64,000 nucleotides of DNA, from contig JAITYX010000042.1 in NCBI GenBank assembly GCA_021018815.1, positions 1,131,001 through 1,195,000 on the forward strand, given 5' to 3'. Source of the stretch: Talinum fruticosum. Its lineage: Eukaryota; Streptophyta; Magnoliopsida; Caryophyllales; Talinaceae. Below the pieces are notes generated by a model. That model saw only the letters and a list, made by a program, of their open reading frames with translations. It had not been told where the DNA came from and made no database searches. The position numbers and the translations under genes are program-made. This document shows, in pieces, positions 36,939 through 53,560 of the stretch (position 1 is the first letter of the stretch; every line of letters begins with the position of its first letter).

Positions 36939-39777
36939 ATGGCGGCCCCGAGAATCGCTGTCAGCGACGAAGGGAGGTTCAAGGATGAAGAAAATGCGAA
37001 GAGGGATGATTATCCGAACAGTAAGAAACCCAGAAATGAGAGCAGGTTTCCGTTGACGCGGTGGGAGCTGGTGGTTTCTCTCTCTGTTTTCCTCGTCTTC
37101 TCCATTGGTTTGTTCTTCATTTATTTGAAAATGCCTACTTCTGAGTATGGGAATATCAAGTTGCCTCGCACCATCTCCGATCTTCGATTGCTCAAGTATC
37201 TTTCTCTCTTCTCTCTCTCTGTAGCCCCTTAATTCAGTTTCTTCTTCTTGAAAGTTTTAATCTTTCTGATTTTTAGTTTGATCCGCCCTCCCCCACCCCT
37301 AATTAAAATGTTGTGAATGTTACCGATAGCAACTGAAAAAGCAATTGGAATTTCGTTTTGGCTTGCAGTTGAATGAGTGGATGACTAGAAGTAGCTTCCT
37401 GTAGTTTACTCTATCTTAATTCTGTGGGATTTTGTAAGTTGATTTTGGTGCTAGTGATTATATATGTGCCCATTCTTTTGAACATTTATGTATGACAATC
37501 TGGATGGGGCTAGGGCTAAGGGCATAGACTATAGGCGTCGTCATAAGGTTTTATAATCAGTTCTCATTCAAAAAGCGTGGTGATGAAAACTTTGGATCAA
37601 CCTGTGGGACAACTGCCTAAGTATTTGATAATTGGCAGAAGTGTTTTGCCTCAAATTTCAAACTAGAACTCTTCTCCTTGAAGAATGGTTATGTGTACCA
37701 TCTAACCTATTTGCATAAATTCTTATATACTTAAGTTTGCTATTGTTTCATTGAGATACATGCTTTTGTGTTTCCTTCATCCATGTGTCTTGTGTCGTCT
37801 TGTTTTCTTAGCTGTTTTCATTGCACTTTCTTCAGAGACAATCTTGCAATGTATGCAAATGACCATCCAGCGCAATTCATTCTCGGTTACTGTGCAACAT
37901 ATATCTTCATGCAGACATTCATGATTCCTGGAACCATATTCATGTCCCTGCTGGCTGGAGCCCTCTTCGGTGTTTTCAGAGGCCTTTTCCTGGTTGTGTT
38001 TAATGCTACTGCCGGAGCTTCATCCTGCTATTTTCTATCTAAGATTATTGGTAGACCCATTGTTAATTGGCTGTGGCCTGAAAAGTTGAGGTTCTTCCAG
38101 GCAGAGGTAACTCATTTTAATATGTCTAAAGCTCTTCCAATTTGCTATACCATGATGTCTGCTTTGATTTTTGTAGTCCTTGGACTTGAGATATCCCTTA
38201 TGTACTCTGCAGATAGCAAAGCGTAGGGAGAGGTTGTTGAATTACATGCTTTTCTTGAGGGTCACTCCAACTTTGCCTAATCTTTTTATCAACCTGGCAT
38301 CTCCAATAGTGGATATACCATTCCATGTCTTCTTTCTAGCGACACTTGTTGGTCTTATTCCAGCCTCGTTTATCACTGTAAGGGTAAGTACTCAGTGTTC
38401 GCTCTCTAATGGGTGGTTGTTTCTGTTTCTTAAAACACCAATTACCATTGTGATTTAGCGGTTTCATCATGATGTTTGATGAGTAATTTGTACTTACCTT
38501 GTATGTTTTATACCTTGAAAGAGTGGGATATAGATTGCTGGACGGATAATATCAGATTGGTTGAGCCGTTATAGATGGCTGAGAGGTCTGAATCCCTGAT
38601 ACATCCCTTTGAGATGCTTTCGTTTCAAATACTGCACAGCATATGAAATATGGAAAGCTTTTCACTCAGAACCTTGTTCAATATAATTGACTGGTGTTTT
38701 GATTCAGAAGCATGTAAAGTTTTATATTGGGCATCTAACTGTACACTGTAGTGATTAAGGCCTTCAATCACTTAAAGTGAAGACCCTAGAGAGCATAACC
38801 AACCACAAAAGATTTCCTTTTTCTTTTTTCCTTGTGCTTTGATTTTACTTGAATGAAAAAATGATTTGCTAGTCTATACAATGCTGTGAATTTGGAAATG
38901 ACATTTTGGAATGGAACAAAGATGTGGATAGTGGGCAGTATTTGGCTGAGAAGCATGGGCGCTACATGACACGATGTGTGTAGAGTGCACTTGATTTTTA
39001 GAAGGAATATGTGATACAACTCATGAGGTGGACTCAAAATGAGAAAAATATTAATTTTATTGTATATTTCACCTGTTGTAGTATATATCATCTATCATGG
39101 AGAGGGTTGTGTTTGAATACAATGATCATCTTTCTAGCAGAGCAACATAACTAAAGTAATAAGTAATATGAACTGCAAATCATTTTATTATGCATTCAAC
39201 TTATGTCTGAAAGTTTCCTACTAGTGTTGGATCAGACAGAGACACCACCAATACACAAGGGCAACAGGGCTGAGTGTTGATTCTCTACCTTTAGGATGGA
39301 ATAAAGATGACTGTTAACACTAAGGATAACATGACATATCTGAATGTCTACTATTCAGGGCCATGGTGTAGTATAGTCCATTCGAGGGAGAGAGGGGGGT
39401 TGCCAAAGCGTCTGTTTCTTTAATTTGAGCTGGTGGGTCGAGGTCACTAGAGCCGAGAGGTGTTGAGGGAAAATTGCTAGTAGAACATAGAGGTGTTTAA
39501 TTGGTATTGTTGAATTAATCTCACATTGAGCTCCATTATTCCTCACATTTCTTCATCGACACATATCAATGTGTCCGCTAGTTCTAATTCCAGTTTCTCT
39601 ATTTTCCCTTTTTCACCTTGTTTGCATGTCTTTGTTAACATTCAGGCTGGCCTTGCCCTTGGAGAGCTCAAGTCTGTGAAAGACTTGTATGATTTTAAGA
39701 CACTGGCTGTGCTCTTCCTCATCGGCTTTGTTATCATATTTCCTGCTGTGATGAAGAGGAAGCGGACCTATGAATGA
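36939..39777 (+). CDS. SNARE-associated Golgi (VTT/DedA-like) membrane protein
   Basis: Exons: 36939-37195, 37836-38106, 38213-38383, 39646-39777 (TGA), 276 residues, all phases correct. Start MAAPRIAV chosen because the upstream in-frame Met lies in leader-like sequence. One membrane helix after a charged N-terminus (WELVVSLSVFLVFSIGLFFI, about 48-67), then a VTT domain with QTFMIPGTIFMSLLAGALFG, NATAGASSCYFLSKIIGRP and the family signature LRVTPTLPNLFINLASP (R-x-x-P-x-x-PN), followed by helices IPFHVFFLATLVGLIPASFI and LAVLFLIGFVIIFPAVMKRK. The KRKRTYE tail is basic and cytosolic-type. Relatives include TMEM41B/VMP1, which act as ER lipid scramblases, and plant proteins such as At4g09580; the substrate here is unknown. 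The two longest introns (640 and 1262 bases) show no embedded gene. Confidence 0.9.
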
Positions 39778-40794
39778 GCATATGTCGTAAGTTGCTGACC
39801 TCATAATCCAAATGAAAGCTGATCAAGATAAAGGCGTGCGCTTTGTGCATGATTGTATTGACTGGCAAAGACCTTTGTGTGGTTCTTCCATCGTTTGCAT
39901 ACCTGTGGGTGGCTCGCAACACTATGCACACAACTTTGATTTTCTCCGATAGAGGGGAATGCAAGAGGAGCAATTCTTCTGCGGCTTATGTCAGTGACTC
40001 GATGTGGGCTGATCGGGGTTGCTGATTTGCCCAGGCTTCTTTTCAACTGAGATGATGGGCATGTTAATTGTAATGAACCTATATGTTCGTTGTACCATTA
40101 TTTTATGTATGCTGGAATCTTTCATCATTTGGTATATACTCATAGCTCTGACTATGGTTTGTGAATGAATGGATACGACTTCTCTACTGGCTTTGCGCAT
40201 TAACACCAGCTGTTACTTCATACTGAGGGCAAGGCAAGTGAATACTGATCAATGATTATCATGCAATCCAAACCTGTAGTTTTTTTTTCCAGTGATGTTT
40301 TATTGGGTGGTGGTAGAAAATGCACATTCCAAGGAGGGCTAGACCTGACAGAAGTTGCAAAACTGAGCGCAAACATTTCCTTTGAAGTTGCTTTTATTTG
40401 CAAGTTAAGCTCATTGGACCAAACATTAGTTTACCCGAAGTTAACACAAACTGAAAATCACCCAACCCGATCACCTGATGCCTACTTGGACTGAACGGCC
40501 CGGGTGCCAGGCCTAGGCGCGTGTTATTTAAATAGCTAATCACTTCATGTGGCTTCACTACCATTCAAGGTGAATAGCAATGTTGACGGGAAACAACACT
40601 GAGGTTCAGTTTTGGTCAATAATGTGAAGTTGCTTTCTGGATACATTGGAAAAATATACATCGAAGCCCAAGCTCTAGTCTTAAAGCAAAATCTGATCAA
40701 TATCCCTATTCTACGTCTTAAACAACAGCTCAACTTTGCCAAAAAGGGAATATTGCAGGAATCAAAAGAAAGAAAGCAACAAATGCTGCCAGAT
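39778..40794. other. Convergent intergenic region between the VTT and RPL21 genes
   Basis: Contains the 3' UTR of the VTT gene (+) and of RPL21 (-). Base composition near 39778-40030 is more balanced, fitting a 3' UTR. No further gene is recognised. Confidence 0.6.
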
Positions 40795-43638
40795 CTACGA
40801 ATCTAGTGTAGAAGCTGGGTAATCCTCGTAGCCAGTGATCCCTGTAATCTTAATACGCGTGATGGGCTGCAAATAAAACACCCGGATTTCAGAAGATTTT
40901 GACGAGGTATCCATGCATACTCAAAACAGTAAAGTTTAAATCAGTCTTGCAGTCAAATAGTGGGGAAAAAGGCAGTATAATACCTGGCGATGACCAATGT
41001 TTCTTCTGTAGTTCTTTTTCTTTTTGTACTTGAACACAATCACCTTATCATCCAGCAACTGCATGGATAATAGAACATATCATGTCAAGTTCATGAATCC
41101 CTTGAAGTATTTCCTCAGAAAGAGTACGGGACTCAAAATGAGAGGGAGGGAATGCACTAAAGAAGAGGGTAATGTCACCTGTTCTTCTACAACTGCATGC
41201 ACAGCGGCATTTGTGACAACAGGCTTACCAACATAGGTGCTGTTTTTTGTCCCCACTAACAATACTTTGTTCAGAACAACCTGCAGGCAATAAACTCGTG
41301 AGCTTAAAAATCCTCTTAAGAGGATGTGCACATTTTACAGTTGAATAGAAGTGGATAATTTTGATGAGAACACCAGAGGAAACTTAATAAAGCATGAATG
41401 GAGGTTATACGAACTAAAGGTGTGAAAGTGGAACTATATTTTTGCAATAGGTTTGTAGCTTTCATAGAGAAGGTGCATAAGATAATTATGCAATAAAGAG
41501 TAGATAACCTGTTTGACCTAATTTAACACTTTCAGCACCATTGTCTGCCTTTTTAGCACGTCACCTGGAACAAAGGGGTGGTTTCTCGGGGAGGGAGGAA
41601 GGAGGGTTGTTCCTTGGAGAGGCAAGGATATAAGATCAAGGAGAAAACTCTTTTTCAGCATGTGTATTTTGAAGAGTCGCAAGTATCAATAATAGTTCAC
41701 ATCCAAAGGGCACTTTCTACTCCCTGTTTAAAGACTGACACTCATAAGGCAGCCATCCTACAAGCTTGAACGCTAAAATTGTGGTCAGAGAACATGCCAA
41801 AATTCCGATCCACGATTTGAAATTATAAAGGCAGATTAAGAAAGCTAATAGTTGGAAACCCCAAAAAAAGAAGCTAGGCGAGGCTCAGTTTGACATCTAG
41901 TGTAGAAGGATAAACGTATGAACAGTCATCAAGCTACACTACAGCCAAATATGCAAAAAACCTACTACATGGCAAGGAGATCAGCCCTGTAGCACAAAAG
42001 GACGTTACCGGTACATGGAGCAACCTGTTGACTTATTGAATATCAGCTATTTACTGACTTACTCAGCTAATCAGATTCATAAGAAAAGGTTCTTAACTTC
42101 TAAAGCATTTAGAATAGAATTTGATATGTTTTTGTTATATTGCACATGTTTCACAATCTATTTAAATCAAACAAATAGAAAAACCATTGTACAACTAATA
42201 GCCCTTTCCTGACAACCTCAGAGAACTCATTAACCTGAAGGCTATTGGAGATAGATACATTAAAAGCCATTTCAAAGCTCCACTTCAGGTTTTCTTCTAG
42301 ATGTAATTCGTGCTTCCTATGTCCCATAAAGATTTTAAGACAACATTTTGAACACAACTCTCTCAATTCTCCTCTGAATAAGCTTTTTCTCGCCTCAATC
42401 TCATCAAGCAGCATCAAGACCATTCTTGTCATAGCAGTTCATGAATTTGGAACTTGGAAGCCTGAAATTTTTTCCGTTGCTATTAACTCTGAATTTAAGA
42501 TTGAAAACAACACATTTATGGTGAAAAGGTCATGCTAGGTGAGATTATAATCGTCCTTTCCACCATGCTCGTGCCTGTGAATTAAACCAACAAATCTAAG
42601 ACACTAACCTACAAAAAATGAGACACATTCACAGTTTAACCAATGGATAGATATGAACATTCTATAACTCAGGAGTCGGAATAAAAGCCAAGGGCAGACG
42701 ACTGTCAATACCAAAAGCCTTACCTTATCATTGACATTGGCACCTTTAAGCCTGGGGGTGTAAATCCAGCGTCCAGGGATAACAATGTACTGCCGGGAAC
42801 CGATCTGGCCAACAGCACAATGCAGCAATTCACAGTTAGATATCAAAACTAAGTAAGGATAACATTGAAAGTTGGCCCGTGTGATTACTATGAATTAAGA
42901 GGCATGAAATTTAATAAACTATCCAATTAGGTAATCTAAATGATAAGCTATCCAAAGGGGCAATCTTTCACTATTGTTCCAACACAAAATTATGCAGAAT
43001 AGTAGTAAGCTCATATCACTCCAATTCTTTCACTGCATTCCACACATATAACCAAAAAGCATCAGAGGACAGCAATTTAAGTTCAAATGTTCAATTCCAA
43101 TACTAAAACTGACTAATCAGAGACGCCCCAGGGGTCTCCACTAATTGTAAAACAATCATTTTCACAAGGGCAGCGGCAAATCAATCAGAAAAAGTGCAAA
43201 TACCATCTGGGCACTAAATTCTTGAATAAATCACCCCAAATGCCACCTAAACTACAAAAAAAAAAAAAAATTAGCAAAGGAAAAGAGGTTTACCCACCAT
43301 TACAACAGCAAAAATCTCCTCAAATTGAACCTGGCGTTTGGGTTTAACCTTTTTCTTGTATTTGTCGACAATGTCCTGGATATCAACCGAGTCACCATAT
43401 GGAGAAATTGACTTGATGAGCTGAAGAGTCTCTTCCGGTGTTAACTTAGCTTGTGTTGCGAATGTGGGTCTTTGAGCGGTAAGTGGGGAAAGAGAGAGGG
43501 ATGAGGGTGGGAGTGAAGGAGAGAGGAAACTGCAATTGGGTTTAGAGACAGAAAGAGAAATTGGGTTTTGCTTGTGAGGGGGCTGGATTTAGCAAAGACA
43601 GAAGAAGAAGAACAGAAGGCAAGAGCCGTGGAAGCCAT
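40795..43638 (-). CDS. RPL21: Plastid 50S ribosomal protein L21 (bL21c), nuclear-encoded
   Basis: Structural protein of the large subunit of the chloroplast ribosome. Exons (minus): 43638-43298, 42804-42724, 41280-41179, 41058-40984, 40866-40795 (TAG), about 223 residues. The N-terminus MASTALAFCSSSSVFAKSS is a Ser-rich transit peptide. A linker follows (TPEETLQLIKSISPYGDSVD...KPKRQVQFEEIFAVVM), then the L21 domain: GSRQYIVIPGRWIYTPRLKG, KVLLVGTKNSTYVGKPVVTN, AVHAVVEEQLLDDKVIVFKY and KKKKNYRRNIGHRQPITRIK, ending TGITGYEDYPASTLDS as in plant plastid L21. One frame break within the transit peptide: the G run at 43578-43582 needs one more base, which gives KSSPPHKQNPISLS and brings exon 1 to exactly 114 codons. 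The mature domain is undamaged. Confidence 0.92.
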
Positions 43639-44442
43639 TTTTGCTCTGAAGAAGAGCTCTTCCCTTTCTCTCTCTCTTTCTCTCTCCCCGCTCTAGCCTT
43701 TTTCTAATGGTGCGAGAAGAACTGAGCGGGGTTATCCTATCCGCTTTGGACAAAATGACGGTAATAGCCTTCAGGATGTTGTTCTTGGACCAAAATGTCC
43801 TTTTCAAATTTATCACACAATTTTCTTTTTATTTTTGGACTTAAAAAGTGGTTTTAAAAAAGTACTATATTGGAAATTATCAGTAATGAAATGATCCCCA
43901 TTTAGTGTCCATGAATTATGTATTTTCCTTGACAAATCTTATGTATTTTTTCTCCATAAATCTTATGCGACAGTCAAATAAAATTTAGATACAACACGTC
44001 ATAAGGTAAACAAATTATATAGTGAACATTATTTAGTTTAAACATTTTCAGTTATGCAATATACAAACAAAATTGATATACAGACCGATTTAAAACAAAG
44101 TGATATGGCCAAATAAAAAGTTAAGTTTCTAATGAGAACCTCTAAACCTAATTAGTATATTTATAATTACATGATAATAAGGCCTAAAAATTCCTCCTTC
44201 AAGACAAACTGATAACTGTAGCTCACAAAAGTATGGCCAAACTAAAAAAATGCCATTTTTCTGCAAGCTGAAGCTACTTTCTCCCTTATATGATCATATA
44301 AGGTTCTTCCACATTCAAAATCGCAGATAAATGATATCCATCAGCTCTATCTTGTAGTGTGAGAAGTGAAGGTCGTGAGCAATTTGCAGCTATATTGCTG
44401 GCCTTTGTCCAAAGCTATATGTCAGATGCTGATGTCCTTCAG
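43639..44442. other. Intergenic region between CPK (upstream) and RPL21
   Basis: Left part is the probable RPL21 5' leader and promoter, with CT-rich stretches at 43660-43690; right part is the 3' UTR of the kinase gene. AT-rich; no further gene. Confidence 0.6.
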
Positions 44443-48337
<3,895 letters not shown>

Positions 48338-49315
48338 CTTTCTGGGCGTTCTCTCTAATGGAAATGGAAGAATGTGAAGAATAATTTTCTGGGTATTGGT
48401 CAATGAGACATGCAGATTTGATTATCCAACTGGGTCTTTCTTCTTCCCCTGATTTTTCGAATTGATCTTTTTGTCTCTCTTTCTTGAGCCTGTTTTTGTC
48501 TTCCCTTCCTCTATTTTCTCTCCCTCCCTCTCTCTTCTATCTCTCTATCTCTCTCTCTCAATGCAAAGATCGAAAATGAAATTTGAGGAGGGAGAATCTG
48601 TGGGGTTGTGGTGTTGAATGGTTGGAGAGCACTTGGAGGAGCATTCCAAGAAATCGTCTTTGACGGTTAATATAATACATTCGTTGTAATAACTATTTTA
48701 TCCCCTACTTGGATTGATCCATTGCTCATCTGATATAACATCCATGCACGCAAATCAGCTAAAACTTGATAGAATTAATCATATGCCATAAATTATGGTT
48801 GTAAAACAGACGAGCCAAGTATCCATGTTTTAGGCTCGTGGAATTTTGTATCATTTGAATACTTAAAACATTTATAAATTTGACAAGCCAATGAACATAG
48901 ACCACCGAGATTGAAGAACATAAAAATAAAATGACTTTTTAAATTTTAAGATGTTATAAAATTTATTAGTAATTACATGATATTAATTAATCATATGAAC
49001 CGTAATATTAGAAAACTTGACACAAAATCAGTGGCTTCAGTCTAAAACGTTTGATAAGCAAAATATTGACTCAAAGATTCAAGGAAGCCTGCCTTTCGAT
49101 TTACAGAGTAGAATATAGAGCTTACAAAGTAAAACAGTTTGGCTAACTCATCTCAGTATCTCACTTAGCCAAATGACAAACATACTGTATCACAAATTTA
49201 TTCACTTGCCCAACCAAAACCCAACCCACTCCAGAAAGGAAAAGGGCAAAATTTTCAGAAAACACTGCTGAAGCCAGAGAAGCCGAGTCATACAACAGAG
49301 TACAATTCAAAGTCC
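48338..49315. other. Intergenic region between HSP70 (3') and CPK (5')
   Basis: CPK leader and promoter with CT-rich stretches at 48470-48560, then AT-rich DNA, then the HSP70 3' UTR (about 49040-49315). No further gene is recognised. Confidence 0.6.
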
Positions 49316-51295
49316 TTAATCAACCTCCTCAATCTTAGGCCCAGCTCCACTGCCAGCGCCACCAGCTTGGCCCTTGCTGCCGTAATCGCCACCCGGCATG
49401 TCACCGCCCATATTCATCCCGGCACCTGCATCACCACTGTACATCTTAGCAATGATGGGGTTGCATATCTCCTCCAACTCCTTCTGCTTGTCCCGAAACT
49501 CATCAACCTCCGCCAACTGGTTCTTGTCCAGCCATTCAATCGCCTCGTCGATGGCCTTCTCGATCTTCTGCTTATCAGCAGGGTCAAGTTTCCCAGCCAT
49601 CTTGTCATCTTTGATGGTGTTCCTCATGTTATATGCATAGTTCTCAAGAGCATTCTTGGCCTCAACCTTCTTCTTGACCTCCTCGTCCTCGGCCTTGTAC
49701 TTCTCGGCCTCCTGCACCATCCGCTCAATCTCCTCCTTGCTCAGCCTTCCCTTGTCGTTGGTGATGGTGATCTTGTTCTTCACTCCGGCGGTCTTATCCT
49801 CCGCAGTGACATTCAGAATCCCATTAGCGTCAATGTCGAAGCAGACATTGATCTGAGGAACACCCCTCGGGGCTGGAGGAATGCCCTTGAGTTCGAAGGT
49901 TCCCAGAAGGTTGTTGTCCTTTGTCATCGGCCGCTCGCCCTCGTACACCTTGATCAACACACTAGTCTGGTTATCAGAGTAGGTGGAGAAGATCTGCTCC
50001 TTCTTGGTGGGGATGGTGGTGTTTCGCGGAATCAACACAGTCATGACACCTCCGGCAGTCTCGATTCCGAGGCTGAGAGGAGTGACATCAAGAAGAAGAA
50101 GGTCCTGAACCTTCTGGTCACCCTCGCCAGTTAAAATCGCCGCCTGAATCGCCGCCCCATATGCCACCGCCTCATCCGGGTTGATGCTCTTGCAGAGCTC
50201 TTTCCCATTGAAGAAGTCCTGCAAAAGCTGCTGAACTTTCGGAATCCTCGTCGACCCTCCAACCAAGACAACATCATCGACCTTGGATTTGTCGATCTTG
50301 GCATCCCGGAGACACTTCTCCACGGGCTCCATACACTTCCTGAACAAATCCATACACAACTCCTCGAACCTCGCCCTCGTAATGGTGGCATAGAAATCAA
50401 TACCCTCGTACAAGGAATCGATTTCAATGGTGGTTTGGGTGGTGGAAGAGAGAGTCCTCTTAGCCCTCTCACAAGCAGTCCTCAGCCTCCTCAGAGCTCT
50501 GGGGTTGTTAGAAATGTCCTTCTTGTGCTTCCGCTTGAACTCCGCCACAAAGTGGTTCACAAGGCGGTTGTCGAAGTCCTCGCCTCCAAGATGGGTGTCG
50601 CCAGCGGTGGCCTTGACTTCAAAAATCCCCTCCTCGATTGTCAGCAATGACACATCGAAAGTACCTCCGCCAAGGTCAAAGATGAGGACGTTCTTCTCCC
50701 CAGCACCGGACCTTGAGGCCTTCTTGTCGAGCCCATAAGCGATGGCGGCGGCAGTGGGCTCGTTGATGATCCTCAGGACATTAAGCCCGGAGATGGCGCC
50801 GGCGTCTTTCGTGGCTTGCCGTTGAGAATCATTGAAGTACGCCGGAACTGTAACAACGGCGTTCTTGATTGTCTGCCCCAGAAAGGCCTCGGCGATTTCC
50901 TTCATTTTGGTGAGAACCATGGAGGAGATCTCTTCAGGGGCGAATTGCTTCTCTTCGCCCTTGTATTTGACGACAATCATGGGCTTGTCGCCGGGGCCGG
51001 GGACGACCTTGAAGGGCCAGAGCTTCATGTCGGCCTGGACAGTGGGGTCAGAGTAGCGGCGGCCGATGAGGCGCTTAGCGTCAAAGACGGTGTTTTCCGG
51101 GTTCATGGCGACCTGGTTCTTCGCGGCGTCGCCAATGAGCCGCTCGGTGTCGGTGAAGGCGACATAGGAAGGGGTGGTCCGATTCCCCTGATCATTCGGG
51201 ATGATTTCAACCCGGTCATGAAGCCACACACCCACGCAGCTGTAGGTGGTGCCCAGGTCAATGCCGATTGCTTTGCCCTCTGTTTTAACTGACAT
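49316..51295 (-). CDS. Cytosolic HSP70 chaperone, intronless
   Basis: ATP-dependent chaperone of the cytosol and nucleus. Single intact exon, 659 residues, start [20 protein letters not shown] (an upstream in-frame Met nine codons earlier lies in the leader). Signatures: [12 protein letters not shown] (about 10-21), [14 protein letters not shown] (about 205) and [17 protein letters not shown] (about 340). The substrate-binding domain begins around 395 ([19 protein letters not shown]), and the tail is Gly/Met-rich, ending KIEEVD; the EEVD end marks cytosolic members and binds TPR co-chaperones. The region is GC-rich relative to its surroundings, a usual property of highly expressed HSP70s. Most plant Hsc70 genes have an intron near codon 71; none is present here, as in heat-inducible intronless forms such as Arabidopsis HSP70-5. 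Confidence 0.97.
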   Translation of the reverse strand: MSVKTEGKAIGIDLGTTYSCVGVWLHDRVEIIPNDQGNRTTPSYVAFTDTERLIGDAAKNQVAMNPENTVFDAKRLIGRRYSDPTVQADMKLWPFKVVPGPGDKPMIVVKYKGEEKQFAPEEISSMVLTKMKEIAEAFLGQTIKNAVVTVPAYFNDSQRQATKDAGAISGLNVLRIINEPTAAAIAYGLDKKASRSGAGEKNVLIFDLGGGTFDVSLLTIEEGIFEVKATAGDTHLGGEDFDNRLVNHFVAEFKRKHKKDISNNPRALRRLRTACERAKRTLSSTTQTTIEIDSLYEGIDFYATITRARFEELCMDLFRKCMEPVEKCLRDAKIDKSKVDDVVLVGGSTRIPKVQQLLQDFFNGKELCKSINPDEAVAYGAAIQAAILTGEGDQKVQDLLLLDVTPLSLGIETAGGVMTVLIPRNTTIPTKKEQIFSTYSDNQTSVLIKVYEGERPMTKDNNLLGTFELKGIPPAPRGVPQINVCFDIDANGILNVTAEDKTAGVKNKITITNDKGRLSKEEIERMVQEAEKYKAEDEEVKKKVEAKNALENYAYNMRNTIKDDKMAGKLDPADKQKIEKAIDEAIEWLDKNQLAEVDEFRDKQKELEEICNPIIAKMYSGDAGAGMNMGGDMPGGDYGSKGQAGGAGSGAGPKIEEVD

Positions 51296-51411
51296 GGTTA
51301 ATTTCTTCAAGAAACTGCACAACTAGAAGAAGAAGACGAAGATGGTCAGTAGAGAGAGAGTGAGACTAGAGCGCTTGTGTTTTCTGGGTGTGATTGATTT
51401 TTTGGTGATTC

Positions 51412-51460
51412 AGAATGTTCTGATCTGAGAAAGAAGAAAAGGAGGGAGATGATTATATAG
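51412..51460 (-). promoter_or_regulatory. Putative TATA box and minimal heat-shock element of HSP70
   Basis: CTATATAATC on the minus strand at 51451-51460 is TATA-like and lies about 155 bases before the start codon. AGAATGTTCT at 51412-51421 matches two inverted nGAAn units, but sits near or just after the expected start of transcription. No clear three-unit element was found upstream, so heat inducibility is only suggested. Confidence 0.35.
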
Positions 51461-51546
51461 AGATAGGGGAAGGAATAAATCTGGGTACTCTGGAATGGAA
51501 GAGAAGAATGGAGGAAAATGCAGAAGAATCCAGAGTAGAGTGGATG

Positions 51547-51571
51547 AAGAGAGAGAGAGAGAGAGAGAGAG
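51547..51571. repeat. (GA)n microsatellite in the HSP70 upstream region
   Basis: About 12 GA units on the plus strand, roughly 90 bases upstream of the TATA-like motif; such runs are common in plant promoters and can bind GAGA-type BPC proteins. Confidence 0.9.
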
Positions 51572-52748
51572 TGGCGGTAATCAACGACCGTAACAGAAAC
51601 AAAGGAAGGGGCGAGAAGTGGCGGGAATTCTCTGGGACCCTCTATTTCTTATTCTTTTTCTCATTCATAATTCTGGGTGTTTTTTGTTTAATTACCCTAA
51701 AAATATCAACCTCTTGATTTTTTTAATAAAAGAGAAATTTTATTAATATATATTTATAAGAATAATTTTTTAACAAAAATAAATATTAAATATCAAATTA
51801 AATTTTTATTTCTACAAAATTAATAATAGATATATTTTCGTTAGCATTAATTATACAAATCTTAAATATCAACCTCTCTTGAGTCTTGAAATGACACAAA
51901 GTTAAGGCATTGGTATAATATTACTATACTAGTTATGAAAATTATTTTCATTTTTTTTGTAAACTTATTATCATTTTTGTTATTCTACTAATTTTTTTCT
52001 TTTGTTGTATGAAAATTATGTTACGCTAGAGGTCATGTTAGATTATCGATAATTATAACTTTCAAATTTTAATGTAGATGTAATGAAACAGGAGGGTCAA
52101 ATATGAGATTAGGACCTAATGACTCATCGTCTTAATTTTAACAACTACATTAACCCGATATTTCTTCTTAATAACTTGAAACTAAAATATAATTACTTGC
52201 TTTAATAGAAAGATCTTTACACTTGAACTTATTTTAGTTTTGATATTTTTGTAACCTTTAATTTCATTAAAGTAGAGTTATTATGAACCCACTGAATTTT
52301 GATATCTTCTTATCATTATTATATAAAAAAGAAGGCAATAGTGAAAAGAGTTCTTGTTCTTACAAAGATTCTAGAGCAAAAAGACAAGCAAAATATTGTA
52401 AAAAGATTACGGTACCAATGTTTTCAAGACACCTAGGGCTTATTTCATTTGGATACAATCAATAATGGATTAAGTGCGCGCATTGATCTGGAGTGAATCG
52501 AACCCGATTGAAAAAAAATTCAAAATTACTTATGTTTGTAACACGTACAAGTTTGGTAGATCAACTACCAGTTGGCCCAAAGAAAAATCCTCTGATACTT
52601 GCACATGAAAGTTCAATTAACATATTATGCGAAGAAAATACTGAGATTCTATGGCAAAATTGTGAAGTGTAACTATTATTGCTGAAGACAGATAGTTTGA
52701 TTTACATGAAGCAAAGGTGATTTATGATGTATCAGCAAGTTCTGACAT

Positions 52749-53560
52749 TCAATTCAATATTTCAATTCCATATCCAATGCCTGCGTTAAGCAGCTGAGCC
52801 TTTTGATCAGGGATGACCTCCAGAACTCCAGGTTGTTCTGCCAAAGAAAAAAAAACACAACAGACAGATTCTTATGCATCTTTCAAGCCAATGACATCAG
52901 TTTGTTCGTGCATATTAGGCCATTGGAAATTCTACAGTGTCTGTGCAAGCCTGTTACGACGATGCAGACGAGTACGAATACTATACAGTACAATTACAGA
53001 CGACAAATAGAGACGGGGAAACATACTTTTGAGGATTGAAGCTTGATCAGGAGTGAGCAGGGCTGAGAACCCGGATAGCGCATACTTGTAGACGTGAATC
53101 AAAGCTTTCTTTGCAGCTTCTTCGCTGTAAATTAAAGGATGCCGTCAAAAGTTTATAAATCTAAGACTATGGCTGTCATGCATGAATCATGTATGATGGT
53201 AACGTTCCATCAAAAATTCATAAAACAGAAGCTAAAGTACGTTACTGTGCATTTCATGGATAGTAAAACCGTCTCTATTAAAAGTTTGCAACATTAAAAA
53301 CAGTCCATTAAAAATGTAAAAAGAGTAGTGATCGACCTGCCGAGAACAGCGGAGAGGGTTCGGAGGTGGAAGGACTCCGGCTCGACGTTGGACGACGGGC
53401 TTTCGGTAAGGACGATATAGACTGAAGCCGAGGCAGCGGGGGAAGGTGCCGGCGAGTCAGCCGAAACTTCAGCCATTGCTTTTGATTTCCCAGAACTTGA
53501 AAGTGTGATTGAAATTCCTAACAAAAAGAAGACCAAGATTGACGACATCTTCGTATTCAT
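52749..53560 (-). CDS. Subtilisin-propeptide-like (I9) protease inhibitor, copy 1
   Basis: Resembles Arabidopsis SPI-1, a stand-alone inhibitor_I9 domain that inhibits subtilases. Exons (minus): 53560-53337, 53124-53027, 52837-52749 (TGA), 136 residues. A hydrophobic N-terminus (ILVFFLLGISITLSSSG, about 8-24) suggests secretion. Then an Ala/Ser/Pro linker and the I9 domain: ASVYIVLTESPSSNVEPESF, HLRTLSAVLGRSEEAAKKAL, IHVYKYALSGFSALLTPDQA and KKQPGVLEVIPDQKAQLL. The core motif S/G-FSA-LTP-Q and the QPGVL-V end are the features shared with subtilase propeptides. Exon structure and phases are identical to copy 2, 1.35 kb away on the same strand. The C-terminal tail differs from copy 2 (NAGIGYGIEILN). 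The other possible start, at the internal MAEVSA, would remove the signal peptide. Confidence 0.85.

Larger units (their letters stand above)
51296..52748. other. Intergenic region between the first I9 inhibitor gene and HSP70
   Basis: HSP70 leader and promoter (51296 to about 51650), then strongly AT-rich sequence to about 52480, then the 3' UTR of the inhibitor gene. No other gene is recognised. Confidence 0.6.

Noticed and set aside
49367..50134. 255-codon open frame on the plus strand opposite HSP70 (and another at 50816-51292)
   Set aside because: A long antisense frame is a known by-product of codon usage in GC-rich HSP70 genes; it has no family resemblance and overlaps an intact, strongly conserved gene.
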